Origin: an uncultured Flavobacteriaceae bacterium
GTDB taxonomy: Bacteria; Bacteroidota; Bacteroidia; Flavobacteriales; Flavobacteriaceae
Assembly (NCBI GenBank): GCA_913062575.1
Contig: CAJXVT010000018.1
Span: 1-46,198 of the forward strand
DNA: 46,198 nt
Direction of reading: 5' to 3'
A program made the translations under genes and the position numbers. The notes beneath the pieces are model-generated. The model was not told the origin of the DNA. It did not search any database and saw only the letters and a list, made by a program, of their open reading frames with translations. Shown piece after piece: positions 16,908 to 25,581 of this stretch; within the stretch, counting starts at the first letter, position 1, and each line of letters begins with the position of its first letter.

Positions 16908-17461
16908 TTTAACTGAATATCACCAGGGGCATTTGCCCAAATCTTATATTTACCACCTTTTTGCAATAACTTATTTCTCCAAATATTTGCATTGTCTGTA
17001 GCAAATATATTAGGAAAATCATTTTCTGAGATAAACCAAGAGTCTAATTTTAATTCGTCTTCTAATTGGTCAAAATCCCAACCAGAATATCCTAAGAAAA
17101 ATCGAATTTCACTTCCTTTTAATTCTTGGTTATCTAATAAGTCTTTTAAAGAATCAAAATTACCTCCCCAATAAATACCGTTATCTACTTCAATACTATC
17201 AGGAATTAAATGTGGCGCTTTATGTACAAAGTATAAGTTGTCTTGCTCAACTGGTCCACCTTGATATATGGTAAAAGAACAATTAATTTCAGGGATTAAA
17301 TCTTTAACAGTAAAACTCAACGGTTTATTTAAAATAAACCCAATAGAGTTTGTTTTATTATGCTCAGTTAATAGAATAATAGACCTATTAAATGAATCAT
17401 CATTTAAAATAGAGGGTTCAGCAATTAATAATCTTCCTTTTTTTGGTTTTAACATAGCCAT
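16904..17461 (-). CDS. YqgE/AlgH family protein (UPF0301)
   Basis: The 185 residues cover the full YqgE/AlgH family: KGRLLIAEPSILNDDSFNRS at the N-terminus, GFILNKPL, the IYQGGPV segment and FLGYSGWDFDQLEDEL. The biochemical role of this family is not established; AlgH was named for an effect on alginate expression in Pseudomonas. The first ATG at 17461 (MAMLKP) and the second at 17455 are both possible. TATATTTA stands just 4 nt before the first ATG, so the leader may be very short. The HU terminator lies immediately upstream. Confidence 0.9.
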   Translation of the reverse strand: MAMLKPKKGRLLIAEPSILNDDSFNRSIILLTEHNKTNSIGFILNKPLSFTVKDLIPEINCSFTIYQGGPVEQDNLYFVHKAPHLIPDSIEVDNGIYWGGNFDSLKDLLDNQELKGSEIRFFLGYSGWDFDQLEDELKLDSWFISENDFPNIFATDNANIWRNKLLQKGGKYKIWANAPGDIQLN

Positions 17462-17490
17462 GTTTAAATATAAGCACTTTTTACAAATAA

Positions 17491-17523
17491 AAAAACTCTC
17501 CTATTAAATTAGGAGAGTTTTTA
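17491..17523 (-). terminator. Terminator of the HU gene
   Basis: AAAAACTCTCCTA pairs with TAGGAGAGTTTTT around a short loop. The minus-strand T-run makes it the terminator of HU, and the T-run on the other side makes it usable in both directions. Confidence 0.85.
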
Positions 17524-17543
17524 AATACAATTTTTTTGTATTT

Positions 17544-17816
17544 CTAGTTTACTGAACTACTTAATCCAGCACCTGCTTTAAACTTAACAACGTTTTTTGC
17601 AGCAATTTGGATAGTTTTTCCAGTTTGAGGATTTCTTCCTGTTCTTGCAGCTCTGTTAGATACTGACCAAGTTCCCCATCCTACTAATGATACTCTTTCT
17701 CCACCTTGTAAGGCTTTAGTAACGTTAGATGTTAAAGAGTCTAAGGCAGCCTTTGCAGCAGCTTTTGAAATTCCTGCGTCAGCAGCCATTGCATCGATTA
17801 AATCTGATTTGTTCAT
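17544..17816 (-). CDS. HU-family DNA-binding protein
   Basis: At 90 residues it has the normal HU length. [20 protein letters not shown] forms the dimerising helices and the DNA-binding arm holds [12 protein letters not shown], including the Asn-Pro that intercalates in DNA. It ends in [13 protein letters not shown]. As a nucleoid protein it compacts and bends DNA. It stands alone with a near-perfect promoter and its own terminator, which fits strong constitutive expression. Confidence 0.95.
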   Translation of the reverse strand: MNKSDLIDAMAADAGISKAAAKAALDSLTSNVTKALQGGERVSLVGWGTWSVSNRAARTGRNPQTGKTIQIAAKNVVKFKAGAGLSSSVN

Positions 17817-17870
17817 GATTTGTAAATTTTAAAAATTAATTGATCTAATATTTCGCTTAACTAAGCTTAA

Positions 17871-17901
17871 CAAATATAGCAGGAATAAGGGTTCGTGCAA
17901 A
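17871..17901 (-). promoter_or_regulatory. Consensus promoter of the HU gene
   Basis: On the minus strand TTTG (17898-17901), 19 nt, TATATTTG (17871-17878). This is the best match to the Bacteroidota housekeeping promoter in the window, and it leaves a leader of about 50 nt. Confidence 0.85.
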
Positions 17902-18006
17902 TATTGACCCTAAAAAAACCTGTTTTTGTTAATAAATGACATCAAATTGTTAATAACCAAAGCAGAAAAACGGTAAAAATCATAAAAACCGTATCAATAA
18001 AGGGGT

Positions 18007-18951
18007 TTAAGCCATTTTAGCGTCTGAAGAAAAATGCAAACCATTCAATAAGCTTTGCATATCCATTTTCTTCTTTCCAGAAAGTTTTATTTCATTAATA
18101 ATAAGGTAGCCTTTATCTGCAGCAACTTTTAAAGATTTTTTATCTATAACTAAACTACCAATAGGATTTGAATGAGTAATCGTTTCTTTAGAAACACTAT
18201 AGATTTTGGCATTTGTTTCTACACCATTATTGTGTAGTGTTGTCCAAGCAGCAGGAAACGGATTTAAACCTCTTACCTTATTATATATATTATCTAAAGT
18301 ATCAGACCAATCAATTTTACAATTATCCGGAAATAATTTATAAGCAGTTTTTTCTTCCAACTCTGGTTGTCTAGTTGTTGTAATGGTATCTTCTTCTATC
18401 TGTTTTACAGTTTCTATTACTAAGTCGGCTCCAAGATGCATTAAAGTATCATGCAGTTCGCCAACTGTTTCATCATCTTTAATCCTACATTCTTTTTGTA
18501 AGATAATTTCCCCAGTGTCAATTTTATCATCAATAAAAAAAGTAGTAACACCTGTTTTTTGTTCTCCATTTATGATGGCCCAATGAATAGGAGCAGCCCC
18601 ACGGTATTCTGGTAACAAAGAAGCATGTAGATTAAAGGTTCCATATTCTGGCATATTCCAAACTACTTTAGGCAACATTCTAAATGCGACTACAATTTGA
18701 ATATTGGCGTTTAAAGAACTTAGTTCATCAATAAATTCTTGATTTTTAAGGTTTGTTGGTTGTAATATATTTAAACCTCGAGAAACTGCATATTTTTTTA
18801 CCGCAGATTCGTTTAGCTTTCTTCCTCTACCAGCAGGTCTATCTGGAGCAGTTATAACTCCAACTACAGAATAATCATTTTCTACTAAATGTTTTAAAAT
18901 GGTTACAGCAAAATCTGGTGTTCCCATAAATACAATTCGTAAATCTCTCAT
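18007..18951 (-). CDS. fmt: Methionyl-tRNA formyltransferase
   Basis: The 314-residue protein has all Fmt landmarks: VFMGTPDFAV, the catalytic Asn107 and His109 in NLHASLLPEYRGAAPIHWAI, and Asp145 in FFIDDKIDTGEI. It adds the formyl group from 10-formyl-tetrahydrofolate to initiator Met-tRNA in the cytoplasm. The C-terminal tRNA-binding OB domain follows (from about residue 208). The ATG shares its A with the TAA of the upstream recQ gene (TAATG), so translation is probably coupled. A weak hairpin with T-run lies at 17970-17992 beyond the stop. Confidence 0.96.
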   Translation of the reverse strand: MRDLRIVFMGTPDFAVTILKHLVENDYSVVGVITAPDRPAGRGRKLNESAVKKYAVSRGLNILQPTNLKNQEFIDELSSLNANIQIVVAFRMLPKVVWNMPEYGTFNLHASLLPEYRGAAPIHWAIINGEQKTGVTTFFIDDKIDTGEIILQKECRIKDDETVGELHDTLMHLGADLVIETVKQIEEDTITTTRQPELEEKTAYKLFPDNCKIDWSDTLDNIYNKVRGLNPFPAAWTTLHNNGVETNAKIYSVSKETITHSNPIGSLVIDKKSLKVAADKGYLIINEIKLSGKKKMDMQSLLNGLHFSSDAKMA

Positions 18952-20837
18952 TAGTTTATATAATATTGATTGAAATTGTTAATGCTAATTTTCTCTTCTG
19001 ATAAAAGCTGCTGCAAATTTACTAAAACGTTTGCTTCAGTAGAAGAAATATGATTGCAGATTTGATGTGAACTTGCTTGTTGCTGATTCTTTAAATATGT
19101 AATGATGTTTGAGGAAATATTCGTGAATGAGTTTTTGTTTTTTAAGCACACATCGCACATTCCACAGGTAGCAATAGCTGCATCATTAAAATAGGTTAAA
19201 ACCTGAGAACTTCTACAAACTTCATCATTCTTTACCAATTGTAACAGCTCTTCAGATTTTTTTATTTTTTGTTGAATATAGGTTGTAATATTTTTAGAAA
19301 TACTATTGATTGTTTTATCGTCTTCTCTAGGAATCAAGAAATACAAATCAGCATTTTTAGTTGCTTTCTTGTAATCAATGATTTCTTCTGAATGTAACTG
19401 TTCTAAAATTGCGACTACTTTAAAAGAGAGGATACCTATTTTTTTAGATAACCAAAACTCGTTGATTTTTGTTTCCTGTTCAAAAATGCCACCATAACTT
19501 CTTAATAGCAGTTTTATTAATTTGCTAGATGTGTTATTTGCTTTTGAATAATTTAGTACTTGATTACTGGTAGCTAAAAATTGAACGGTAGATTTTTTAT
19601 TGTAATTATTAGAAATATCTACAATTCCATTATTGTGTAATAATCTTAACGTAGTATCTACTTTTGGAGAGTTGTAAGTATACGTGTTACAAAATTCGAG
19701 TAAGTTAAACTCAAAACTATCTTCTAAAAGTTCTCCATTTGCAATTTGATAATTTTGAAAAAGAGATTTGTAAATACTTTTAATTTCTTGAATAGAAGGA
19801 AAAGCATTTTTGATTTTCTCTAAAGAAATTCTAATATCATTAGCATTGTATAAAACAGCTGAAAAAGCCTTTTTACCGTCTCTTCCTGCTCTTCCTGCTT
19901 CTTGAATATAGTTTTCAATACTATTAGGTAAATCAATATGCACAACAACTCTAACATTACTTTTGTCTATTCCCATTCCAAAAGCATTTGTGGCAACAAT
20001 AATTGGTGTTTTTTCAGAAATCCAATTATCAAAAGAGGCTTGCTTTTGGCTAGGTGTTAATCCGCCATGATAATAACTAGCTTTAAAATTATTTGCGTTT
20101 AAAAAATTGGCTATTTCTTTTGTTCTATTTCTACTACTAGCATATACAATAATAGGCGCTTTTGTTTTTGTACAAATCTGAAGTAACCGTTGTAATTTGT
20201 CTTCAGTATTAAAAAATTGATAAGCTAAATTTTCTCTATAAAATGATTTCTTAAATATTGAAACACCTTTTAATTCTAAACTATCAGAAATATCTTCTAT
20301 TACCTTTTTAGTTGCTGTTGCTGTTAAAGCTATAATTGGTGCATCAGGTTTTAATGTTTTTAAAACCTTTATATTTCTGTAAGAGGGTCTAAAATCATGC
20401 CCCCATTCAGAGATACAATGCGCTTCATCAATTGCAATTAAATTTACATGTAGCTGTTTAATTTTTTCTTGAATGAATGTTGATTGTAGTCTTTCTGGCG
20501 ATAGGTATAAAAACTTATAATTACCAAACCTAATGTTATCAAACTGAGCGATTAATTCATCTTGGTCAGTACCAGAAACTAGTGCTAAAGCTTTAATCCC
20601 TTTTTCATTTAAAGAGTCTACTTGATCTTGCATTAAGGCAATTAATGGAGAAACCACAATGCAAACACCTTCTTTTACCAATGCCGGAATTTGAAAACAG
20701 ACAGATTTACCACCACCTGTAGGTAAAAGAGCAATCACATTTTTTGTATTCAAAACAGCCTCAATTATTTTATCTTGAGGTGCTCTAAAAGAATCGTGAT
20801 TCCAATATGTTTTTAATATTTGTAATGGGTTTGCCAT
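18951..20837 (-). CDS. recQ: ATP-dependent DNA helicase RecQ
   Basis: The 628-residue protein has the RecQ helicase core: Walker A LLPTGGGKS (37-45), DEAH at 137-140 followed by CISEWGHDFR, motif VI in YIQEAGRAGRDGKKAF, and a zinc-binding RQC cysteine cluster (CRSS, then CGMCDVC near residues 570-580). It unwinds DNA 3' to 5' in repair of stalled forks. The region after the cysteines is short and no HRDC domain is evident. It heads the recQ-fmt pair and follows an AAA ATPase gene by 8 nt, so the three probably form one operon. Confidence 0.93.
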   Translation of the reverse strand: MANPLQILKTYWNHDSFRAPQDKIIEAVLNTKNVIALLPTGGGKSVCFQIPALVKEGVCIVVSPLIALMQDQVDSLNEKGIKALALVSGTDQDELIAQFDNIRFGNYKFLYLSPERLQSTFIQEKIKQLHVNLIAIDEAHCISEWGHDFRPSYRNIKVLKTLKPDAPIIALTATATKKVIEDISDSLELKGVSIFKKSFYRENLAYQFFNTEDKLQRLLQICTKTKAPIIVYASSRNRTKEIANFLNANNFKASYYHGGLTPSQKQASFDNWISEKTPIIVATNAFGMGIDKSNVRVVVHIDLPNSIENYIQEAGRAGRDGKKAFSAVLYNANDIRISLEKIKNAFPSIQEIKSIYKSLFQNYQIANGELLEDSFEFNLLEFCNTYTYNSPKVDTTLRLLHNNGIVDISNNYNKKSTVQFLATSNQVLNYSKANNTSSKLIKLLLRSYGGIFEQETKINEFWLSKKIGILSFKVVAILEQLHSEEIIDYKKATKNADLYFLIPREDDKTINSISKNITTYIQQKIKKSEELLQLVKNDEVCRSSQVLTYFNDAAIATCGMCDVCLKNKNSFTNISSNIITYLKNQQQASSHQICNHISSTEANVLVNLQQLLSEEKISINNFNQYYIN

Positions 20838-20845
20838 GTGTAAAG

Positions 20846-21376
20846 CTAAAGCGAATCTAAAATAAAATCTGTTCTTTCTTTAACTGTGCCAAAAGGAACT
20901 GTTATGATCTCATATCCAATTTCTTGATATGTTTTTTTTAAATGATGATTGATTTCAACAGCAATTTCAAAACTTTCGTAACGTTCGTTATCAGACACAA
21001 AAATTTCTTTCCATGGCGGTAACATAAATACTTTTTGGTATTTATAATTGTTGCTTTTTTCTATAAAATAATCTGGATATTCTGTGTTGGAATAATTCAT
21101 ATATGCATGAGCATCAGGGATTCCTCTATCAAAAAACACAATTTCATCTTTGCATTTATCAGCTTCTATATATTGTTGTTCCCTACCTTCTAGTAAAAGT
21201 TTACTAAATAATAAAGGATCAGTTAAAAACAACTGATCTATTCCTTTTTTTTGAGCCATAAGAATAACTTCTCTAGATATTTCTGGCTTACAATGAAAGC
21301 CTCTAGAAATTAATTCATTTAAAACAGTAGATTTACCTGTTCCTGGCCCTCCAATGATAACTATTTTTTGTTGCAT
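20846..21376 (-). CDS. AAA_28-type P-loop ATPase (NadR C-terminal-like)
   Basis: The 176-residue protein is a single small kinase-like P-loop domain. Walker A is IIGGPGTGKST near residue 7. FFDRGIPDAHAYM (about residue 84) is the second nucleotide/substrate region. Such AAA_28 domains resemble the kinase part of NadR and some thymidylate kinase-like proteins. The substrate is unknown. It is first in a likely operon with recQ and fmt. The promoter -7 box lies only 6 nt ahead of the ATG, which suggests a leaderless or nearly leaderless message. Confidence 0.75.
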   Translation of the reverse strand: MQQKIVIIGGPGTGKSTVLNELISRGFHCKPEISREVILMAQKKGIDQLFLTDPLLFSKLLLEGREQQYIEADKCKDEIVFFDRGIPDAHAYMNYSNTEYPDYFIEKSNNYKYQKVFMLPPWKEIFVSDNERYESFEIAVEINHHLKKTYQEIGYEIITVPFGTVKERTDFILDSL

Positions 21377-21381
21377 GTTGC

Positions 21382-21389
21382 AAAAATAA
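21382..21389 (-). promoter_or_regulatory. -7 element just ahead of the AAA_28 start
   Basis: The minus strand reads TATTTTTG, an exact TAnnTTTG, and then CAACATG. With the usual distance to the start of transcription, the mRNA would begin at or next to the ATG. Confidence 0.55.
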
Positions 21390-21421
21390 TGGATTCTGAT
21401 AATAAAAATAATAATATAGTG

Positions 21422-21429
21422 TAATTTTG
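21422..21429 (+). promoter_or_regulatory. -7 element of the DUF493-PPIase operon
   Basis: TAATTTTG matches TAnnTTTG exactly and ends 28 nt before the DUF493 ATG. No strong -33 element is seen. It stands back to back with the AAA_28 promoter. Confidence 0.5.
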
Positions 21430-21457
21430 CTGCAATAAAAAAGTAAAATATTTTAGA

Positions 21458-21739
21458 ATGAGTGATAAAGAGGCTTTTTACGTTAAATTAAAAGACAGAT
21501 TAGATAACACAACAAAATTCCCGACAGATTATTTGTATAAATTTATAGTTCCGACAGGAGGGAGTCAAGTTGTAGAAATTGAAGAGTTATTTAAAGGGAG
21601 ACAGGTAAAAATCTCTACTAAAAAGTCTAAAACAGGAAAGTATATTAGTGTATCAATAAATGTTAAATTGGTGTCTTCTAACGAAGTAATTTCTTATTAT
21701 AAGAAAGCAGAGAAAATAGAAGGAATTATTTCTTTATAA
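21458..21739 (+). CDS. DUF493 family protein (YbeD-like)
   Basis: At 93 residues it has the full length of the DUF493 family, which adopts an ACT-like ferredoxin fold (YbeD in E. coli). Family pattern: FPTDYLYKFIVPTGGSQV near residue 20, then SKTGKYISVSINVKLVS. The function is not established. It lies 24 nt ahead of a peptidyl-prolyl isomerase gene on the same strand and probably shares its transcript. Confidence 0.88.
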   Translation: MSDKEAFYVKLKDRLDNTTKFPTDYLYKFIVPTGGSQVVEIEELFKGRQVKISTKKSKTGKYISVSINVKLVSSNEVISYYKKAEKIEGIISL

Positions 21740-21763
21740 TTTTAAATGTATCAAGTAATAAAT

Positions 21764-23380
21764 ATGAGGATTAAAAAAATTGTTATTCTTTCTCTTTTAG
21801 TTTCAACGTCATTGTTTTCACAAAAGAATAGTGATGTGTTGTTTAAGATTGATGGAGAACCTGTGTTCGTTTCAGAGTTTAAAAGAGTTTACGAGAAAAA
21901 CTTAGATATTTTATCTGATGATAAACAAAAAGGAGTACATAATTATCTAGATTTATTTATAAAGTATAAACTAAAACTAAAAGAAGCCTATCGTTTACAG
22001 CTAGATACAACAAGGGCTTATAAAAGAGAAATAGAAACCTATAAAAACCAACTAATAGCACCATATTTACTGGATACAGTTTTTATATCTAAGTTGGTTA
22101 AAGATGCATATCATAGAACAAAGTTTACGGTTAATGCGAGTCATATTTTAGTGAAAATCCCAAAGGGTGTTTTGCCAAAAGACACCTTACAATTTTATAC
22201 TAAGATTAGTAAGGCAAGAGAAGAGGTTTTATCAGGAGTCTCATTTTCTAAAGTTGCTTTAAAATATTCTGACGATCAATCTGTAAAAGATAATTTCGGG
22301 AACCTAGGTTCTTTTACTGCTTTTAAAATGGTGTATCCATTTGAAAATGCAGCCTACAGAACTAAAGTTGGAGGGGTTTCTAAGCCTTTTAGAACTCGTT
22401 TTGGATATCATTTTGTAAAGGTAAACGACTTACAATTATCAGCAGGAGAAATAGAAGTTGCACATATTTTAATAACAGATAAATCCTTAAAAGGTAAAAT
22501 TGTTATTGATAGTATTTATAAAGGTTTAATGAAAGGTGCAGATTTTAATACATTAGTATTAAAGTATTCAAATGATAAAAACTCAGTGTCGAGTAAGGGT
22601 AAACTCCCTAAATTTGGTATAGGAAGGATGCCAAAACCTTTCGAAGATCATGCTTTTGAAATTAAAAAAGAAAATGAAATTACAAAACCATTTAAAACCC
22701 GATTTGGTTGGCATATTATTAAGTTATTGAAGAAGTTTCCAGTTACATCTTTTGCAGAAATGAAAACTGAATTAACAAAGAAAGTGAAAGCTAGTGGTGG
22801 AGCAAGAATGTCTGATTTGGTTGTTCTTAATAAACTAAAAAATAAATATCAAATACTAGTTAATGAAAAAGCAAAAGAATTCTTTAATAGAAAAGGCATA
22901 AGAGGGCTAAAAAAAGACATATTACAACAAACACTTTTATCAATTAATAAGAAGAAAATAAGGCAAGATGTTTTTTTTGATTATATTAGAAATCGTAGAC
23001 ATAAATCAATAGCTGTTCTTTTTAATGAATTTAGAGATCAAGAAGTGCTAAATTATTTCAAAGAAAATTTAAAATTTACAGAACCAGAATTTGCAAAAAC
23101 ATTAAAAGAATATGAAGACGGAATCGTAGTATTTGATTTAATGCAGCAAAAAATTTGGCAAAAATCAACAAGCGACACTTTAGGTTTACAAGAATATTTT
23201 TCTAATCATAAATCAGATTATAATTTTACTGAATTAAAAGATAATAAAGGAAAAGTAATGAGTGATTATCAAACATTTTTAGAAAATGAATTAATGAACT
23301 CTTTACAGCAAAAATATAAAGTTACTATAAGAAAAAGAGTCATTAAAAAACTAGTTAAACAATACCATTCTAATGAATAA
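21764..23380 (+). CDS. Periplasmic peptidyl-prolyl isomerase with two parvulin domains
   Basis: The ATG at 21764 gives a clean signal peptide MRIKKIVILSLLVSTSLFSQ; the first in-frame ATG at 21746 adds six residues before it. In the longer numbering, rotamase 1 spans residues 130-227 (ASHILVKIP through FGYHFVKV) and rotamase 2 spans 238-333 (VAHILITD through FGWHIIKLL). A long C-terminal helical region follows. These are SurA/PpiC-type chaperones that help outer-membrane proteins fold in the periplasm. The stop overlaps the next start by 8 nt (ATGAATAA), which marks a tight operon with two more such genes. Confidence 0.9.
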   Translation: MRIKKIVILSLLVSTSLFSQKNSDVLFKIDGEPVFVSEFKRVYEKNLDILSDDKQKGVHNYLDLFIKYKLKLKEAYRLQLDTTRAYKREIETYKNQLIAPYLLDTVFISKLVKDAYHRTKFTVNASHILVKIPKGVLPKDTLQFYTKISKAREEVLSGVSFSKVALKYSDDQSVKDNFGNLGSFTAFKMVYPFENAAYRTKVGGVSKPFRTRFGYHFVKVNDLQLSAGEIEVAHILITDKSLKGKIVIDSIYKGLMKGADFNTLVLKYSNDKNSVSSKGKLPKFGIGRMPKPFEDHAFEIKKENEITKPFKTRFGWHIIKLLKKFPVTSFAEMKTELTKKVKASGGARMSDLVVLNKLKNKYQILVNEKAKEFFNRKGIRGLKKDILQQTLLSINKKKIRQDVFFDYIRNRRHKSIAVLFNEFRDQEVLNYFKENLKFTEPEFAKTLKEYEDGIVVFDLMQQKIWQKSTSDTLGLQEYFSNHKSDYNFTELKDNKGKVMSDYQTFLENELMNSLQQKYKVTIRKRVIKKLVKQYHSNE

Positions 23381-24236
23381 AACTGTTGCGTATATTTTTC
23401 TTTTAGTGCTTTTTTTTTCATGTCAATTTTTTGGTTTGGAAAAGAAAATAAATCACACAGAGAAACCGCTAGCTACTGTTTATAATGCAAGTTTATTTAA
23501 AAGAGATATCATAGATTTAATACCAAGAGGATTATCAAAAGTTGATAGTGTTTTAATCGTAAAAAGCATTATTAATAATTGGGCAATTCAACAATTATTT
23601 AAGAAAAAAGCCGAAGAAAATTTATCGAAGCAAGAGAACGAATCCTATGCAAGACTGGTGCAAGATTATAAGCAAAGTTTGTTAGTTAATGGCTATAAAG
23701 AAAGATTGGTGCAACAGCAGTTAGATACTGTGATTTTTGATGAGGAGGTTGAGAAATATTACAATGATAATAAAGCAAATTTTAGGCTCAACGAAGAATT
23801 GATTAAAATAAAATATCTCCATTTTGGAAAGGAATTGTTAGATCAAAAAAAGATAACTAAACAATTTAAATCAACTAAATATGAAGATTTAATTTCTTTA
23901 GAAAATCAGGAGTTAAATTTTAAAGCAATCAACTTAAATGATTCTACTTGGATTAGAGTAGAAGATGTTTTGTTAAAAATTCCAAAATTTAGAGAAGATT
24001 CGAGAGAAATATTGTTAAAAAAAACAAAATTCATACAAAAAGAAGATTCTTTAGGGTTATATTTGGTCGCTGTAAAAAATGTTTTAAAAAGGAATGATAT
24101 AGCCCCTTTAAATTATATCACTCCAACCATAAAACAAATGATTTTACACAAAAGAAAACTAGAATTAATTAGAGATATAGAAAAAACGTTAATTAACGAT
24201 GCAATACAAAATAAAAAATTTAAAGAGCATGAATAA
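23373..24236 (+). CDS. Lipoprotein with SurA-N-like fold, no rotamase domain
   Basis: The 287-residue protein begins with a lipoprotein signal: MNKTVAYIFLLVLFFSCQ with the lipid-bearing Cys at residue 17. The mature part is helical and charged (IVKSIINNWAIQQLFKKKA, VEKYYNDNKANFRL), similar to the N-terminal substrate-binding region of SurA and PrsA. No parvulin domain is present. It lies between two parvulin genes with 8-nt overlaps at each end, both of sequence ATGAATAA. A chaperone role at the membrane is likely from context. Such proteins are often labelled peptidyl-prolyl isomerases although catalytic domains are missing. Confidence 0.75.
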   Translation: MNKTVAYIFLLVLFFSCQFFGLEKKINHTEKPLATVYNASLFKRDIIDLIPRGLSKVDSVLIVKSIINNWAIQQLFKKKAEENLSKQENESYARLVQDYKQSLLVNGYKERLVQQQLDTVIFDEEVEKYYNDNKANFRLNEELIKIKYLHFGKELLDQKKITKQFKSTKYEDLISLENQELNFKAINLNDSTWIRVEDVLLKIPKFREDSREILLKKTKFIQKEDSLGLYLVAVKNVLKRNDIAPLNYITPTIKQMILHKRKLELIRDIEKTLINDAIQNKKFKEHE

Positions 24237-25575
24237 AACATCAATTTTAATTTTTGTGCTAACTTTATTTACGATTATTACTCAAGCACAAATGAACAAG
24301 ATTGATGGTGTAGATGTTGTTGTAGGTAAGAATGTGGTTTTAAACTCAGATATCGCAAAGTTTAGGTTAGATATTGAGCAACGAAGCGAGGGGAGAATTA
24401 AAATATCTGATTGTGAAATGCTTGAGCAATTAATGTTACAGAAACTATTGTCTCACCATGCAGTTGTTGATAGTGTCTTAGTGACAGATACAGAGGTTAA
24501 TACAGCAGTGGATAGAAACATTGCTTATTTTACCAAAGAATTTGGTTCAGTGGAAAACATGGTAAAAAAGTATGGTTTTAATGATTTAGAGGATTTTAGA
24601 AAGGAACTATATACCATCGAAAAAGAAAATGCCCTTGTTGGAAAAGAGCAAGCAAAAATTAATGAAGGTATAGATATTACTCCTGAAGAAGTTCGTATTT
24701 ATTATAACGGATTAAAAGAGAAAAACGAATTGCCAGAATTTCAATCTGAAATAGAAATGGCGCAAATTGTGATCTATGCACAACCAACAAAAGAAGAAGT
24801 TGCTAGAGTTATAGCAAAACTAGCTGCTCTTAAGGCAGATATTGAAGGTGGTGCAAGTTTTAGATTGAAAGCTGTTTTAAATTCAGATGACCCAACCGTT
24901 GTTCAAAATGGTGGTCAGATGAGTATTGATAAAGGAAGTAAGTTTGTTAAAGAGTTTAAAGAGGTTGCTTTTTCTCTTGATATTAATCAAGTTTCAGAAC
25001 CATTTAAAACGATGTTTGGTTATCACATTATTCAATTAAATGCTGTTAAAGGTAAATCTAGAATTGTTTCTCATATATTAATTCAACCAGAAATATTAGA
25101 TTCTAAAGTTCAAGAAGCAAAAGAGAAGATTGAAAAGCTTAGAAAAGAAATTCTTGAAAAGAAAATCACCTTTGAAGATGCAGCTTTAAAACATTCTGAA
25201 GATAAAGAGACAAAAACTAATGGAGGGTTAATTGTAAACCCATTCTCTGGTGAAGCCCGTTTTGATTTAACAAGAATGGATCCTTCTTTATATGCAAGAG
25301 TAATAAACACTAAAAAAGGTGAGATTACCGCACCTTACTATGATGAAACCGAACAAGGTGAAAAGATGTATAAAATCATCTTTATGAAAGATAGAACTTT
25401 AACACATAAAGCAGATATAGTAAATGACTATGTGAAGATTCAAAAACTTGCTTTGCAAAAGAAAAAGGAAGAGAATATTACAAAATGGTCTAAAGAAAAA
25501 ATAGTAGATACTTACATTAAGATTAGTGATAAATACAAATGTAAGTTCGATAAAAATTGGAGAAAAGAAAATTAG
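24229..25575 (+). CDS. SurA-type periplasmic chaperone, two parvulin domains
   Basis: The ATG at 24229 is preferred over 24199 because it starts the signal peptide MNKTSILIFVLTLFTIITQA and makes the same 8-nt overlap seen at the preceding junction. About 448 residues result. The N-terminal SurA domain (IDGVDVVVGKNVVLNSDIAK) is followed by a first parvulin domain (EMAQIVIYAQPT through FGYHIIQL) and a second (VSHILIQPEI onward with GGLIVNPFSGE). It should assist folding of outer-membrane barrel proteins. Seven nucleotides later the moxR gene begins. Confidence 0.9.
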   Translation: MNKTSILIFVLTLFTIITQAQMNKIDGVDVVVGKNVVLNSDIAKFRLDIEQRSEGRIKISDCEMLEQLMLQKLLSHHAVVDSVLVTDTEVNTAVDRNIAYFTKEFGSVENMVKKYGFNDLEDFRKELYTIEKENALVGKEQAKINEGIDITPEEVRIYYNGLKEKNELPEFQSEIEMAQIVIYAQPTKEEVARVIAKLAALKADIEGGASFRLKAVLNSDDPTVVQNGGQMSIDKGSKFVKEFKEVAFSLDINQVSEPFKTMFGYHIIQLNAVKGKSRIVSHILIQPEILDSKVQEAKEKIEKLRKEILEKKITFEDAALKHSEDKETKTNGGLIVNPFSGEARFDLTRMDPSLYARVINTKKGEITAPYYDETEQGEKMYKIIFMKDRTLTHKADIVNDYVKIQKLALQKKKEENITKWSKEKIVDTYIKISDKYKCKFDKNWRKEN

Positions 25576-25581
25576 TCATTT